64,000 nucleotides of DNA from Drosophila pseudoobscura (taxonomy: Eukaryota; Arthropoda; Insecta; Diptera; Drosophilidae): positions 11,111,001 to 11,175,000 of the forward strand of contig NC_046681.1 of assembly GCF_009870125.1 (NCBI RefSeq). Direction: 5' to 3'. A program made the translations under genes and the position numbers. Below are positions 46,182 to 58,683 of the stretch, in pieces (position 1 is the first letter of the stretch; every line of letters begins with the position of its first letter). Below the pieces are notes generated by a model. It was given only the letters and a program-made list of their open reading frames with translations. It searched no databases and was not told the DNA's origin.

Positions 46182-46439
46182 TTTAACACACAGCTCAGAG
46201 CAAAATACTCGCCTGACAGACTGTCAATTTAATCGGCCACTCTTTAGCCTCAACTGTCAGTTAAGTTAAAGCGCCGCTTTTATCGGTGTGTTGCCCCGAT
46301 CTTTAGCCCGACTGTCATTACCAAATTCAACTTAAGTGCTGTCAAAAGATAATTACCGTTTCGGTTTTGATTTTAGCTTAACTTTTTTTGTTTATTTTGT
46401 TTTTCCCTGGCCACAGACAACTAAATGACGCAGACTTCG

Positions 46440-46475
46440 CACCAGCAGCAGCAAAAGCAGCAACAGCAGCAGCTC
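46440..46475 (+). repeat. CAG/CAA repeat
   Basis: A short CAG/CAA-rich stretch. In frame it reads Gln repeats in an 18-codon ORF with no other support. It is probably non-coding. Confidence 0.5.
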
Positions 46476-46619
46476 TAAAAGGCTTAAACCAGTTTTTTGC
46501 GTCTGTCTGGCTTGCTGTGATTCAATAAGCCCACTAAATTCGTTGATTAATTGCATTATTTGGTTGTGCCTCTGCGAAACAACTAAATTCAATTTGAAAT
46601 TTCAAATCACAGAAATTCA

Positions 46620-46847
46620 CCACGTACCCGATCAGCTGTGAACGCTTTTTAGGATCAATTGGCAGCCCCCCAAAAAACGGAATGCTGCAAGACAACAAAA
46701 AGTAGAACAAAAAAAGTGTGTGCGTGCGGTTCTGTTGAAAATATCAAATTAAAAGTGTGATAAATGCGTAAATAGATGTACTAAGTGCGGGGGAAATCTG
46801 GAGGCTGCGCTATGCAGATTGTTTTCTGTGTTTCGTTGCCCTGGCAG
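46620..46847 (+). other. Candidate non-coding first exon
   Basis: The sequence has the look of a fly 5' leader ('aagtgtgtgcgtgcgg', 'aaaagtgtgataaatgcg') and ends with a strong donor 'ctggcag|gtatgt' at 46848. A possible second exon lies at 47442. A plus-strand gene with long introns reaching beyond this window is plausible, but no coding exon of it is seen. Confidence 0.3.
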
Positions 46848-47441
46848 GTATGTATGGCTGGTTTTGGGAAATGTTTGCATCGCGTAGGCGAAAAGACGCT
46901 CCAAAGACGCTTTCCATATTTAAGCCATCTCCGTTTGTTCGCCCCTCCCCTCACAAATTATCTTCACAAAATCTATGAACCTTTGCATTTGCATGTTTCA
47001 TTGCATTCAATTTAAAAAAAAAACAAATTATTTTCAGCGAAACTCAAGTCGAGCAGCTTTGGGGTTATGTCTGTTGTTTATTTTTTCTCAGGCCTAGTCG
47101 GCCTGTGGAATCAAGAGTCTAGATGATAGATCATTTCTAAGTCCTAACACGTTTCTTGCCATTTTTAAATAATATCTTTGAGGCCAAACATCCCTACACC
47201 CTGGTAGGGTGTGATTTCCGCCCAAAATCCGCCAAAATAGCAACATTTATAAATAATTTTATAAGTGAAAACCGAAAACTAAGCTTTCTACAGACATCAG
47301 AGCTCTAACAACATATAATTAGTTTATACATTTTCCTTTTGATTGATAAAAGGCCTCGATTTTTGTTGTATTGGTTGCTTCTGTTTAAATTTCTACATTT
47401 TCCATTTCACATTTCTCTTTTCTTTTCTCTTTTATTTTTAG

Positions 47442-47481
47442 GGGCTGCCAATTGATGGCAAATGCTTTCACAGCTGATCAG
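47442..47481 (+). other. Candidate 40-nt micro-exon
   Basis: A strong acceptor (pyrimidine tract, 'tttatttttag') and a good donor ('gatcag|gtgcgt') bound 40 nt. It lies 600 bp after the candidate first exon at 46620-46847. It is probably part of a spliced leader. Confidence 0.3.
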
Positions 47482-48320
47482 GTGCGTGGCGAATTTCTGT
47501 GATTTGAATATTTGAATGGTAAAACTACCATTGGAACATTTAAGAGCCCAGTCTGTTATTCAGGTTAGTTTTTTGTATTTCAACCATTCGTGATTTTTCC
47601 CAGCCATTAAGTGAGCCATAAAATTGGCATTTAAACCGAAATCAACAAACATTTCAATGATCAATACACATCTAGTTTAATTTCACACTCCTGCCACTTA
47701 TTTAACAAACACATTTACGCACATAAGTATACGTATACGTATGGTATGTACGAGGGTACACCACACATTTCAGTTTGATATCGAATACTCGGCCGGCAAA
47801 CATGGCGTGTTAGCAACGCTTAACAGCATCCAAAATTGACAGGTAACTTAAAATATATTACATTTGCGGGGCCGTTCAGCATGCCTGTCTGCCACGATTA
47901 GTGGCAAGCAGCCAGCAGGCCAGCAGGCCAACAAGGCACAAGGCACACCGCTCCAAAGAGGCAGCTCCAAAACAGGCAAACACTAGGCAGGCATCCGAGC
48001 ACAGGCCAGGCATCGGCGGAGGCATCCACCAAGGCTCTCTCCTTTAAAAACCCAACTTCATTTGGTGAATGGGGCGAAGACGTGCAATGCGGCGCGACGT
48101 GTACAATTATTAATTTGATACGATATAATTGACATGTTGCCGATGCCAAAAAGGAAGCACTAACATGCAGACAACAACAGCAACAACAACAGCAAGGTGA
48201 AACGTAGTAACTTGGCCAACAAGCTAAGCCAGAGCGACGCATATTAACGCCATGGTTTTAGAGACAAGGACCGGCTTGCCTTAGAGATGGACCAACGAAG
48301 GCGGAGTTTTTGGAATCACG
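47482..48320. other. No gene recognised
   Basis: AT-rich, then a GC-rich block at 47870-48060 with repeated 'ggcca' and 'caggc' motifs. Open frames here are Cys/Ser-rich artefacts of that composition. Confidence 0.4.
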
Positions 48321-48920
48321 AAGGAGCTATTGGACCTCCTGGATATAATGGATTGGAGATATAAGTTACGAAAAGATTTCTTTGTTATATCTGTTCTATC
48401 TCTGTATGGGCTTGTGGCTCTAAAGCTTTCTATGGAAACAGAGACTCTTAAGCTTGGCTTTGCAAGCACCAAAAAGCTCTTCTCTGTCTCTATGGCCTGA
48501 TATTTTAGTCATATCGGTGCGAGCGAGAGAGGCGAGTGAGCCGAGGGTTATCGCCCGAGTGTAGCGAGTACGCCTGGGGCTTGTCCCGAGTAACGTGTAA
48601 TATTAAATCTAAGCGGATTCCGGAAGGAGCTATTGTTCCTCCTGGATATAATGGATTGGAGATATAAGTTACGAAAAGATTTCCTTGTTAGATCTGTTCT
48701 ATCTCTGTATGGGCTTGTGGCTCTAAAGCTTTTAAAAGATACTCTTAAGCTTGGCTTTGCAAGCACCAAAAAGCTCTTCTCTGTCTCTATCGTCTGATAT
48801 TTTACTCATAACGGAGTGAGCGAGAGAGGCGAGTGAGCCGAGGGTTATCGCCCGAGTGTAGCGAGTACGCCTGGGGCTTGTCCCGAGTAACGTGTAATAT
48901 TAAATCTAAGCGGATTCCGG
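48321..48920. repeat. Two-copy tandem repeat, unit about 300 bp
   Basis: Copy 1 is 48321-48623 and copy 2 is 48624-48920. They begin 'aaggagctatt' and end 'aagcggattccgg'. Long blocks are identical, including the stretch from 'gcgagagaggcgagtgagcc' to the end. Copy 1 has a small insertion ('ctatggaaacagag'). High identity implies a recent duplication. The unit has no convincing ORF; minus-strand frames starting MVLAKPSLRVS exist in both copies but differ in length. Confidence 0.85.
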
Positions 48921-51900
48921 ATGAGCTTCTTAAAGAACCTATATTATTTCCCCTGATCTTTCGCAGTCTCTTTCGAACTCCTTCCACTTGGACCCAAGTA
49001 TCACCAACAAGTTCATCTCTAGCATTTCATTTTCTCCCCGTGTCTGTCCCTCTGTCCCTGGCTCTTTTCGTGGACGTCCTTCTGCGGCTGGTCTTCTTGG
49101 CAGGCAGGCGTGTAAATTGTTTTTACTTAATCGTTGCGGACACAAACGCACATGTTGTTTGGCCACAACAACAACAACAACAAGAAGGCAACGAAAATTT
49201 ACAACAAAAGAAACAACAAAAAGCTACAACAAGCACCATTACTGGTTACTGGTTACTGCTTTGCCTCTTGTGGCGATCTCCTTTGATATCTGGTGGCTAG
49301 GCCTGGCCTGGCCTGGCTTGGGTCTGTGGCGCGCTTTTGGTAATTGCACTTCGTCCACTGCTTCTGTGTTACCACAGACACAGCCACGGCCACCGTCCAG
49401 CGAGAGAGAGAGAGAGAGAGAGACCCCTTTCGGAGACCCCACGTCCACGAGGTGCCCCTTCTCGCGGCCAGTTTTGTGTGTGGAAAATTGTTATTTGCTG
49501 CCGCTGCTGGTAGCAGCTTGTCTTGCCTGTTTGTTGTAGCTGCCACGGAATCGTTGGCCAACATCCAGTCGGTCAGACATGCAAATTTTCTCTGCTCTGT
49601 TGTTGCCGTGTGTCTAATGTTAGTTGTTTGTTAGTTTTTTATGCAAATTTTCTTGTTTCATTTGACAAATTGTCTGTTCGACTTAATGATGGAACGTAGG
49701 CTGTGAACGATGACCAAACACTGCAGATCCCGAGTATGTGTTATGAACTTATGCCAGCAGTTGATTATACTCGTACTCTCATATGATCTAAGACCATAAC
49801 CATACTGGTTGTTGGAAAGTGACCCAAAGTGGCATGACTGGAGCTTTTTAGGGGGTTCATAGCATGATATATTATACGGTTCTCAATAGATTTGATAACA
49901 CTATACAACACCACATTTCCGCTGTGCACTAAACCGAGTTTTTTTGATAGATTTTGTGTAAATTTATTTTTTTTTTGGGTAAATTGCGGCAATAAAAGGT
50001 TTGGTCAAACGGATATATCTTAGCTGTTTATCCATAGATTTTTACGAATGATACCTAAACAGACGCCTAATTTATGTACCTATGCATGATATATACGAAA
50101 GCACGCGACAAAATTCGTTTTGAATTATCTCGAGTTTTCAAAGTCAACATTTTGGAAGAATAATACCGCAAAAAATGATCTATTTGGGTTTTGAAAGTTT
50201 TATATTTCCCAGAGCTAAGCCTAAGCTGCTAAGTGTTTGTGTACAGTTAAGAGCTGCATTTATCATCTTTTAAAAATTGCAAAATTAGAAATAAAACCAG
50301 GGTAAGATACTTAAGATAAGTGGTAAAAGTATAACCCCTAAAAAAGTCAAAGAAGCCAGACTTTACAAATTTTAAAAAAATTATCGCAAAATATTTTTAA
50401 GGAACCAATCTATCAGAAAAAATTTAAATTTTGTTGCCTAGTGTAATCAATTGGTTGATGTTGTATTTAAATACATTTTATATACAATTTATTCTAGAAT
50501 TTTAATAGATTTGATACGTATTATAATATAGTCTTAAATGCTGAAATCGGAATAATTTGTAACAAAAGAATAGTCGAAATCCGTGGCTCCACTGACATGT
50601 AGCGCCCTTGAATGGACAGCCTCATAAATATTGTAATCCGATCTGGAAATCGATGTTTCTTCGTAGGTGGAACCAATGCTGGTTGAAAAAGATTCGATCT
50701 TTGAGAATCAGCACCTTTCTTTCTTTTAGGCTAAGACTGGATCAGGGAAACCTTTTGGAGTTCTTCTTTAATGGTACTTATATAATAAAATTAAATTAAT
50801 TATATTAATAAAAACCATAAATACTTAAAAGTAACGTCAATAATCCATCAGTAGTCATCAAGGATGCCAAAAAGAATCCAAAGTGAAAAAGGCTCTCTTC
50901 GAGGTCGATATTTTGATCATATCTAGAGCTGCTGAAGTCCTATCCAGCTGTAATTTTCAGAGTAGAACTCATCTAACTATTTATAAACAACACTATTATA
51001 TCCTACCATAAATTAATATCCTAACGATCCCATGGGATATAATTATGCAGCAGTTTTTTTTTGCATTTGCCTGCCTGCCAGCCCCCATCAACACTCGAAA
51101 CACCTTTCCCTCTGAAGGGTTTCCCACCTTATCTCTCGTGTTTATGTCCCATTTATCCACTCTCACACCTTTGGGCTGTGGCTTCGAGGCCCCCTTATTT
51201 TCCTGTTTGGAATTGCCGCACCACCACAGCACAACGGAGCACGGCAGTCAATCAATTATAGTCATAAGAGCAAATGGAAATGGAAAACCATTAAAATCTT
51301 ATCGTGCCAGCCTTTAACGGGGCAGATGGATGGATGGATGGATGGTCTCCGAATGCATGGTATACCTATAATTATGGGCCATATCAAAGAATGATTAGCA
51401 GAGCCGCCAAAGCGATATCATGCGATGGTGTTTGCCGATTCGCCATGGAGATCGTTCGCTCCGAATGGTGGAAGAAACATGACAAATTGCGAGAAGAAGA
51501 AGTTGATGGTCCGGTTGCAACTGATTATAGACTTTAAGGTGTAACTTGGCGGCGGGGAGAGAGCCCAATGCATAATACTAATTTCATTTTAAACGAAGCA
51601 GCAGCACACTGTGGCAGCTATGCATATAATTTAGGTAATTGCATAGGAGATGCCATCCCCCATTGATGATGTTATCATGGGACTCGGAGTCGGTCTCGGA
51701 CTCGGAGTCCGGTATTCGTATGCACTTATACTTAGTTGCTGTCTTATCAAACAATTTCCTTCTGTGGCGGCAGCAGCAGCTGCTGCTCTCGACGCGTCTT
51801 GTTCCCCTTAATTATAATGTATCGGTTAATGGGGCCCACACTTTGCCGCTGGCCCAGCCACAGAGAAATGGTGGAATTATTAATCCACTGATAAAACAAT

Positions 51901-52480
51901 TTACTCTTCCTCCATCTCCAACTCCATCTCTCGCTCATTCGTTTGTAAATTATGGTTACAAAATTTTATGAAGCCATTTATATCACTCACCAAGATGTGT
52001 GCCGCCTATAGCATGTAATATAATCAATGGCCTGCATCCACATCCACATCCACTCTTTTACTCCTTTACTCTTCCATTCTCATACAATATTTTCGCATAG
52101 CGTACCTCCCTTTCAGTACTTGTTTTCAATTTTGTTTTAAACCAAAAAAAAAAAAACACAACAACAAGCGAAATCGTGTCCGAGGGTAAACATGTACGAG
52201 TAGTTATGTAATTACTGTTTACTCGCTGCCCCATGCCTCATGCCCCATGCCCCAAGAAATGAAATAATTATACAAATTATTCAGTTAGTTTTCGAGCGAA
52301 AAAGTGGCTCTCGTGGCCCCGTCACAGCGTCGTTAAATGAAGTTCTTTTTGATCGAACAATGCAAATTATATTTCTAAAATTAAATGCCCTTTCGACAGG
52401 GCCTGGCAAATGGGTCGTACTTTTGTTTTAAATAATAGGTAATTTTACATACTCGCTTTTTTATTGTATTAAAAATGATA
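48921..52480. other. No gene recognised
   Basis: Contains CAA-rich DNA near 49170-49230, a (GA) run at about 49402-49423, and a (GGAT) run at about 51327-51345. Between 49980 and 51050 the DNA is AT-rich. No open frame has a recognisable product. Confidence 0.45.
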
Positions 52481-52582
52481 TAATAGTACATTTTATGGTG
52501 ATTGGTTTTCAAGGCAAACTTAAGGGTTTTCTAAGTTCTGATAAAGGATTCTAGATAGTTATGAAGTGAGCTTGGGAAATGT
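52481..52582 (+). repeat. Single dispersed copy of the 57-kb repeat block
   Basis: Resembles 57105-57175 and 57685-57765, in the same orientation. Shared blocks are 'agtacatttta', 'aaacttaagggttttct' and 'agttctgataaaggattct'. It lies 4.5 kb from the main array. Confidence 0.7.
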
Positions 52583-54523
52583 TTTTTAAATGGGTCTTAC
52601 ACGAGTTGAATATTTTGATACTGATTTAGGTTCAGATTCAGACATAGAAGACATCATATATAAGGCAAAGTAGATAGTCTGAAAGGTTTGTTCTATAAAC
52701 TCTGGACGTGTAACATATGTATATTCCTTGCTATCTATTTTAGTGCCAGCCAAGGTCAAGAAGCTCCTATAATTCTTATAAATATCATACATAATACACC
52801 TCTTCCCTGCTTTTGCTCTACAGCTCTTCTATGTTAGGTTTTTTATAAGACTATAGCTAGTTTCGTTTCTACGAAAACCCCTTGACAGACTTTCTACGTC
52901 TAAACAAATTCTTGAATTTTTAATATTTTATTTATTTATATTGAATTATTAAATTATTTGATTAAAGTTAAAAAAAATATATATTTTTTTTTTATTAATT
53001 TTTGTCTTTTTTGGGTTAGGCTTTAATTTAAAGACTGCAAAGGATGCTTGGTTTAAATCATTCAATGCCCAATAAAAAATTCAATATATTTATTCATTGA
53101 TTATATAATTTTTTTGTATTATATATTAATTATATTATTTATTTTTCATTATTAGTTATTTATTATTATTTACTTTTCATTATTAGTAATTATTTATTTA
53201 TTATTATTTATCTGTTTATTATTCTTTATTTATTTAATTTTATTTACTTATTTACTTATTTTATTATTTATTATAATATTTGATGGTACAAAAATGTTGC
53301 AATCGAATGAAAATTATTTGAATCTTTGTACACCTGTTTTTTATACAATTTTGAAGCCTTTCCAAAACTATCTAAAAAATATCCTCCTACTTAATCTTTA
53401 TAAAAATGTATGCATTAAATTTTAAACTTTTTTAAAGAAATACCCATACAAATATTTTCTTAAGCCATTTTATGACAGACTCCACGCCACTGGGGAATCG
53501 TTCTTACGGCTCATAAATTGCTTATGAAATTTCGAGTTGATTAAAATGTATCTTTTCAATTTCATCGCCTGCATCCGATTACCCCTTCTAATTAGTCTGC
53601 CACATACTGATGCGCCTTTAACACGCTTTGCGACTTTGTATTAAAAGTTAAGCGCATTAATCAAATATCATGTTGAGGGCTTATAAAGATGTTTTCATGA
53701 ATAAATTTCATACAATGTTTTTTTTACAACATTACGGGTGAGTATTCAGTGGATTCTCTATGGGGGCTGGGGAGGGGGGGTACCCATTCCACTTACATAT
53801 ATTATGGTAAATGATTAGGTTGAAAGAAAAATGACTGAAAAGAAAAGCAAAGCAAAAAAAAAAGAAACGTGTGTAATTTTGATATACCAACACTTGAGGC
53901 ACAATTTTAACACTGCCGTCGCGCTGGCACTGCCACTGCCGTCACTGCCGCCAATGTAGCCATCAGGCGGCATGCAATGTTCAACTAACGAGCAAAAACA
54001 GCAACAGCAACAGCAAAAACGACTGCAACATGGAAACTACCAAACTGCCTTCTCGTGGTAATCAATTTTAAAATTTATGACAAAATTTGCAGCTTTAAAT
54101 TATGCCATTAAGCACGGCATGTAACTCATATCGTCAGGCTGGATGGCTGCCTGGGCTGCTTGTGCCGCCTGGGCCGCCTGGGCTGGATGGCCCCGGACTC
54201 TCTGGCGGCTTAAAACAAGAAAAAGCCAAAGGAGAAACATGTTAACTGCTTTCTTGTGTGTGCGTTGCCATGCAATGGCGTTTGCATTATACGCTCGTAT
54301 TTCGCCACATTCAACAACGAGCTACAGAATGACGGGTGGCCATAACTCATTGCCCGATGCCCCCCAGCTCCCCACTGAATGCACCTCTCGCCAGCCCCTC
54401 CTCGTCTACGGCTCGAGAGAGCCGTGTAGTCTGAGACCTGGGCACCAGTTGTTGCAATTACAACTGGACACCACATGCTACAGCTACACATCCACAGCTG
54501 CCTCCTCTGTGTGCCCCAAACAG

Positions 54524-54524
<1 letters not shown>

Positions 54525-54558
<34 letters not shown>
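54525..54558. repeat. (TG)n microsatellite
   Basis: About 15 TG units. Frames crossing it read Val-Cys repeats and are not genes. Confidence 0.9.
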
Positions 54559-54675
54559 TAAATATTGCAATTTATCACGCAAATGCGTTTTTCAATTTTA
54601 ACATGCCGCCAGGCATCATAAAAACGTTACAAACCCCCAACAATACGAGTATGAGCCCAAGAGTAGTAGAAAACA

Positions 54676-54732
54676 GCATGGCATGCGGCATGGGGCATGG
54701 GGCATGGCATGGGGTAAGGTAAGGTAAGGAGA
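54676..54732. repeat. GGCAT/GGTAA short tandem repeats
   Basis: A cluster of 'ggcatgg' units followed by four 'ggtaa' units. It is a simple low-complexity expansion. Confidence 0.7.
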
Positions 54733-56989
54733 GGAGCCCTCCCCCCCACCGCCCCGCCCCACACAGATGAGTGGTGGCATGCACCGTCCTGCCATCAACG
54801 TATCCATTGGCATCGTCATCGAAATATTACAACAAAAACACACACACGCAGGGAAAAACAAAAACCGAAAGGAAAATAAAGTGGCAAACACCACATTCGG
54901 AGTGCCCGGAACGGAACGGCGTGGGATCCCCCCAAGGCCCGATGATAGAGAACCCATCGATGCATCGATTGAAATGAACCGAACGGAACACGAAATATGA
55001 TAGCAGCAAGAGTGGGTCGGGCCATGGGGCTGCCATGGCGATGGTGTTAATAATTCTAGCTGGGGGCTGGATAAAATTGGGAGATTTTAGAGTCATCCCA
55101 GATGGGGGAGGATTATTTTTTAATCATATAGAGACAAATTGTGAGGGTCCTTATGGTCCAAGTGAGGCCTAAAGGAACCCAAGAAACGCCATAATAAATG
55201 TATGCTATAAGAACCACTGGAACTCCATCATGGATCTACAAAAAGGCGCACCAGGAACTCCAAAATAAATCCCACATCAAAGGCACATCGAAAATCAAAG
55301 GATTTCGGAGCAAAAATATGCTGTTCGAAGCTTAAGACACCCTTACAAATCCTTTGGATCTATGAGAATAGTGTCATATAGTGCTAAAAGTTAACTTTTA
55401 AAAAAGGGACTTGATCTACAGAACCTCAAAGGTTCTAGGTTTTATATGATGGATATATGATTCAGTGATTCAACGATGGTCCCTCCTAGAAGAGCTATGT
55501 ATCTACTCTTGTGGTTAGATTATCTTTGGGAATAGAAAAGGATGTGAAAAGTTAGCTCTTAAGCTTCTGGTTTTAATGCTCTAATCTGAGAAGTACCTAT
55601 TTCCGACCTTGAAGCAGAGATTTATTAAATCTACTCGACTGTTGATGCTGCTCAGGAATATATAGACCTAATTTGTATGATCTTAAGTTTACTTCTTTCA
55701 AAAGAGATATGTATAAACTTTTTCCTATAATATAAAACCATTTAAGGCCTTTCCAAATGAGTCATGACTGCCTTCCTCTTGTGCTCTATAGGTGGTATAC
55801 CTTTCATATAGACAAATTTCCACAAAAAGTCAAAAGACAACCCTCTCCATTGACAGAGAGCTGGCTTTGTCTGTGATACTCGTAGTCGTACTCGTACGTA
55901 CTAAACTCCAGCTGTGTATTGCCTCCACCCATAGTCCAATTAGCTGTGGAACAACAACCAGACCCAGACCCCGACCCAGAACCAGACTCTCTGTCATCTC
56001 CATGTCAGTCCGTTTTGTCCACTTTTGGCATTTGCAAAATGTTAATAAAATGCGTCTAGGACATGCCACCATGGCAACGACAGCGACAACGTTGTCAACG
56101 ATTTCCAATTCGCAGCGGAGGAGGTGCAGAGTCCGAGGACCATTGGATATACATAGATAGCTGTTCCGAGTCCCAGACCGAAGTTTGAGTTGGATCTGGC
56201 TTATGTGTGTGGTGTGGTGCGTGTTGTGCCATTTAATCTAGCCCAAAATGCCTCTGGCTCAAGTCTCTGTAATGGCGATTAGTTTATTTGCAATATCAAT
56301 TTGCATGACATTCGTTTATAACGTTTTCTTGGTGTCTTATTTTTCTACCTGACGCCTGGCCCCTGTCCCCTGTCCCCTGTTTCCTCTCTCTGTCTCTGTG
56401 ATTTTTTGGAGTTTAATTGCTCAGGGAAACGGGGGGTAACCCAACTTTTTGGGTGGTAAACTTTTTGGAAAAGTAGTTAGACATGGAGTCAATTGAAGAT
56501 GGATAAAATATGGATACCATAAGAAGAGGATTTTATAATAGTTTGTGGGATTTATACAGAAGATGGTGGAACATCTATGAGAACTCAATGAGAGCGTGAA
56601 GGACAAGATCCAGTACAAGGAGGAAATGCCCCCGAGATGCATAAAAAGTGTATAAAAGTTGTTCCACGGAAAGTGGCTAATTGGAATACACATGTTCTGA
56701 TGTTTCCTGTTCCTCATCACAGAATCTATAAATATTTATATTCGTTAATTAATTTGAAGTTCGAAAGACCATTATGTGCGTGGGCTAATATTAAATTTAG
56801 ATCCCTTTAAACATCAATAAATATACACCCATATATACCATATTCCCCCCTAAATGATCTATAAATTTCTTTAATAAACATTCCCCTTACGAGTAGACTC
56901 CATCAAGGAAATCGAACCTCTCGAACAATTGAAAATTTAATAGATTTCTTTCCTTATATAAACTAAATACACAATAAAATCTTTCTGAA

Positions 56990-58030
56990 TACTAATTCCC
57001 CTGCATTCGTTTACTCATCTGTTGAAAACCCTTTAAACACCATATTGAAAAAACCATCATATTGATTAAAACAATTTATGTAAATAAAATATTAAAAATA
57101 ATATAATAGTACATTTTATGGTGATTTCGAGGAAAACTTAAGGGTTTTCTTAGTTCTGATAAAGGATTCTGTGAGCTCCCCTGCATTCGTTTACTCATCT
57201 GTTGAAAACCCTTTAAACACCATATTGCTCCTTAAATTATCTATAAATTTCGTTAAGAATCATACCCCTTAGTAAACCCCATCAAGGAAACCTCTGATTA
57301 AAACAATTTATATAAAATTGAATAGATTTCTTTCCTTATATAAACTAAATAAAAAATAAAAGCTTTCTGAATACTAATTCCCCTACATTCCTTTACTCAT
57401 CTGTTGAAAAACCTTTAAACACCATATTGCTCCCTAAATTATCTATAAATTTCCTTAAGAATCATACCCCTTAGTAAGCCCCATCAAGGAAACCTTTGAT
57501 TAAAACAATTTATATAAAATTGAATAGATTTCTTTCCTCATATAAACTAAATACAAAATAAAATCTTTCTGAATACTAATTCCCCTGCATTCGTTTACTC
57601 ATCTGTTGAAAACCCTTTAAACACCGTATTGAAGAAGCCATCATATTGATTGAAACAATTTATGTAAATAAAATATTAAAATAATAGTACATTTTAAGGT
57701 GATTTCGAGGAAAACTTAAGGGTTTTCTTAGTTCTGATAAAGGATTCTAGGTAGTTTTCAAGTGAGCTCCCCTGCATTCGTTTACTCATCTGTTGAAAAC
57801 CCTTGAAACACCATATAGCTCCCTAAATGATCTATAAATTTCCTTAAGAATCATACCCCTTAGTAAACCCCATCAAGGAAATCGAACCTCTGATTAAAAC
57901 AATTTGTGTCAAATTGAATAGATTTCTTTCCTTATATAAACTAAATACAAAATAAAATCTTTCAAAATATTTGAATGAATACTAATTCCCCAGCATCCGT
58001 TTACTCATCTGTTGAAAAGCCAGAAATTAA
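56990..58030 (+). repeat. Degenerate tandem array, six units of about 180-220 bp
   Basis: The anchor 'tttactcatctgttgaaaa' recurs at about 57010, 57190, 57394, 57593, 57780 and 58000. Other blocks recur between anchors, such as 'atcataccccttagtaa', 'tagatttctttcct' and 'agttctgataaaggattct'. Units differ in block composition, so it is a mosaic array rather than a simple satellite. A single block is found at 52481. Confidence 0.8.
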
Positions 58031-58655
58031 ATCGATATGAAATCTACACCAAAAATGGGTGTGACAATGATGACTAAATTCCACTAAATTCGTTCTCTAT
58101 TTTGTTGTTGGTGTTTTGCCATCTTTGATCGTTCGATAATCTTGATTCGCGCTAATAGTAGCTCGACAACGAAAAAATAAAAAACCAAAAAGTTTAATAA
58201 CCACCATATATACATCAATGGCGAGCCACTAATGAAGTTTATTATCAAATTTTATTGCACTCTTAAAATGTTGTATTTTAATGATTTGTCAGAAAGGCCA
58301 ACAAAATTATTTGTTTTTCGTTATTTCGTTAGCCTCAAAATAAACGCAAAGTGGGCGATGAGTTTTGAATTAAAATAATATTAAAATTAGAAACATGTGT
58401 TGGGCGAGTGATTTTTTGACCATAATAATCGAATAATCGAGTTGATTGTGGGAAGGTGGGATTTTTACTAAAGGAATAAGAGGGGAATTTAACAAAATTA
58501 AATAAATAATTTAATATTTAAACTTTTTTGATCTTTTGAGAGAATTTAAATCAATTAAAGTCAGTCCAAACCCACTATAATACCCAATATACTACAGCCA
58601 AAAAAAGTGCTAAAAGTGTACGCCCAAGGCGCTTCGTTGTAGCATTTATAGAGCC

Positions 58656-58683
58656 CGAAAGCCAGGTGTTCAAATAGCCAAAC
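58656..58683 (+). repeat. Inverted repeat fragment, left
   Basis: 28 bp matching the reverse complement of 61379-61406 with one mismatch ('cgaaagccaggtgttcaaa'). Weaker similarity continues on both sides, so these look like decayed copies of one dispersed element in opposite orientation. Confidence 0.6.

Larger units (their letters stand above)
52583..56980. other. No gene recognised
   Basis: Very AT-rich with 'ttatttat' repeats at about 53130-53280. A GC-richer part (53900-55000) holds a (TG) run and G-rich short tandem repeats. The rest has no credible exon or RNA gene. Confidence 0.45.

Noticed and set aside
48833..49539. Plus-strand ORFs next to the 300-bp tandem repeat
   Set aside because: One begins inside the repeat and runs into CAA and CTG-rich low-complexity DNA, with no homology that I recognise.
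54143..54957. ORFs around the TG run
   Set aside because: Trp/Ala and Val/Cys repeats come from simple sequence, not from coding selection.
57001..57800. CRISPR-like reading of the evenly spaced repeats
   Set aside because: The intervals are themselves related and repeat among units, so this is a degenerate tandem array and not spacers.
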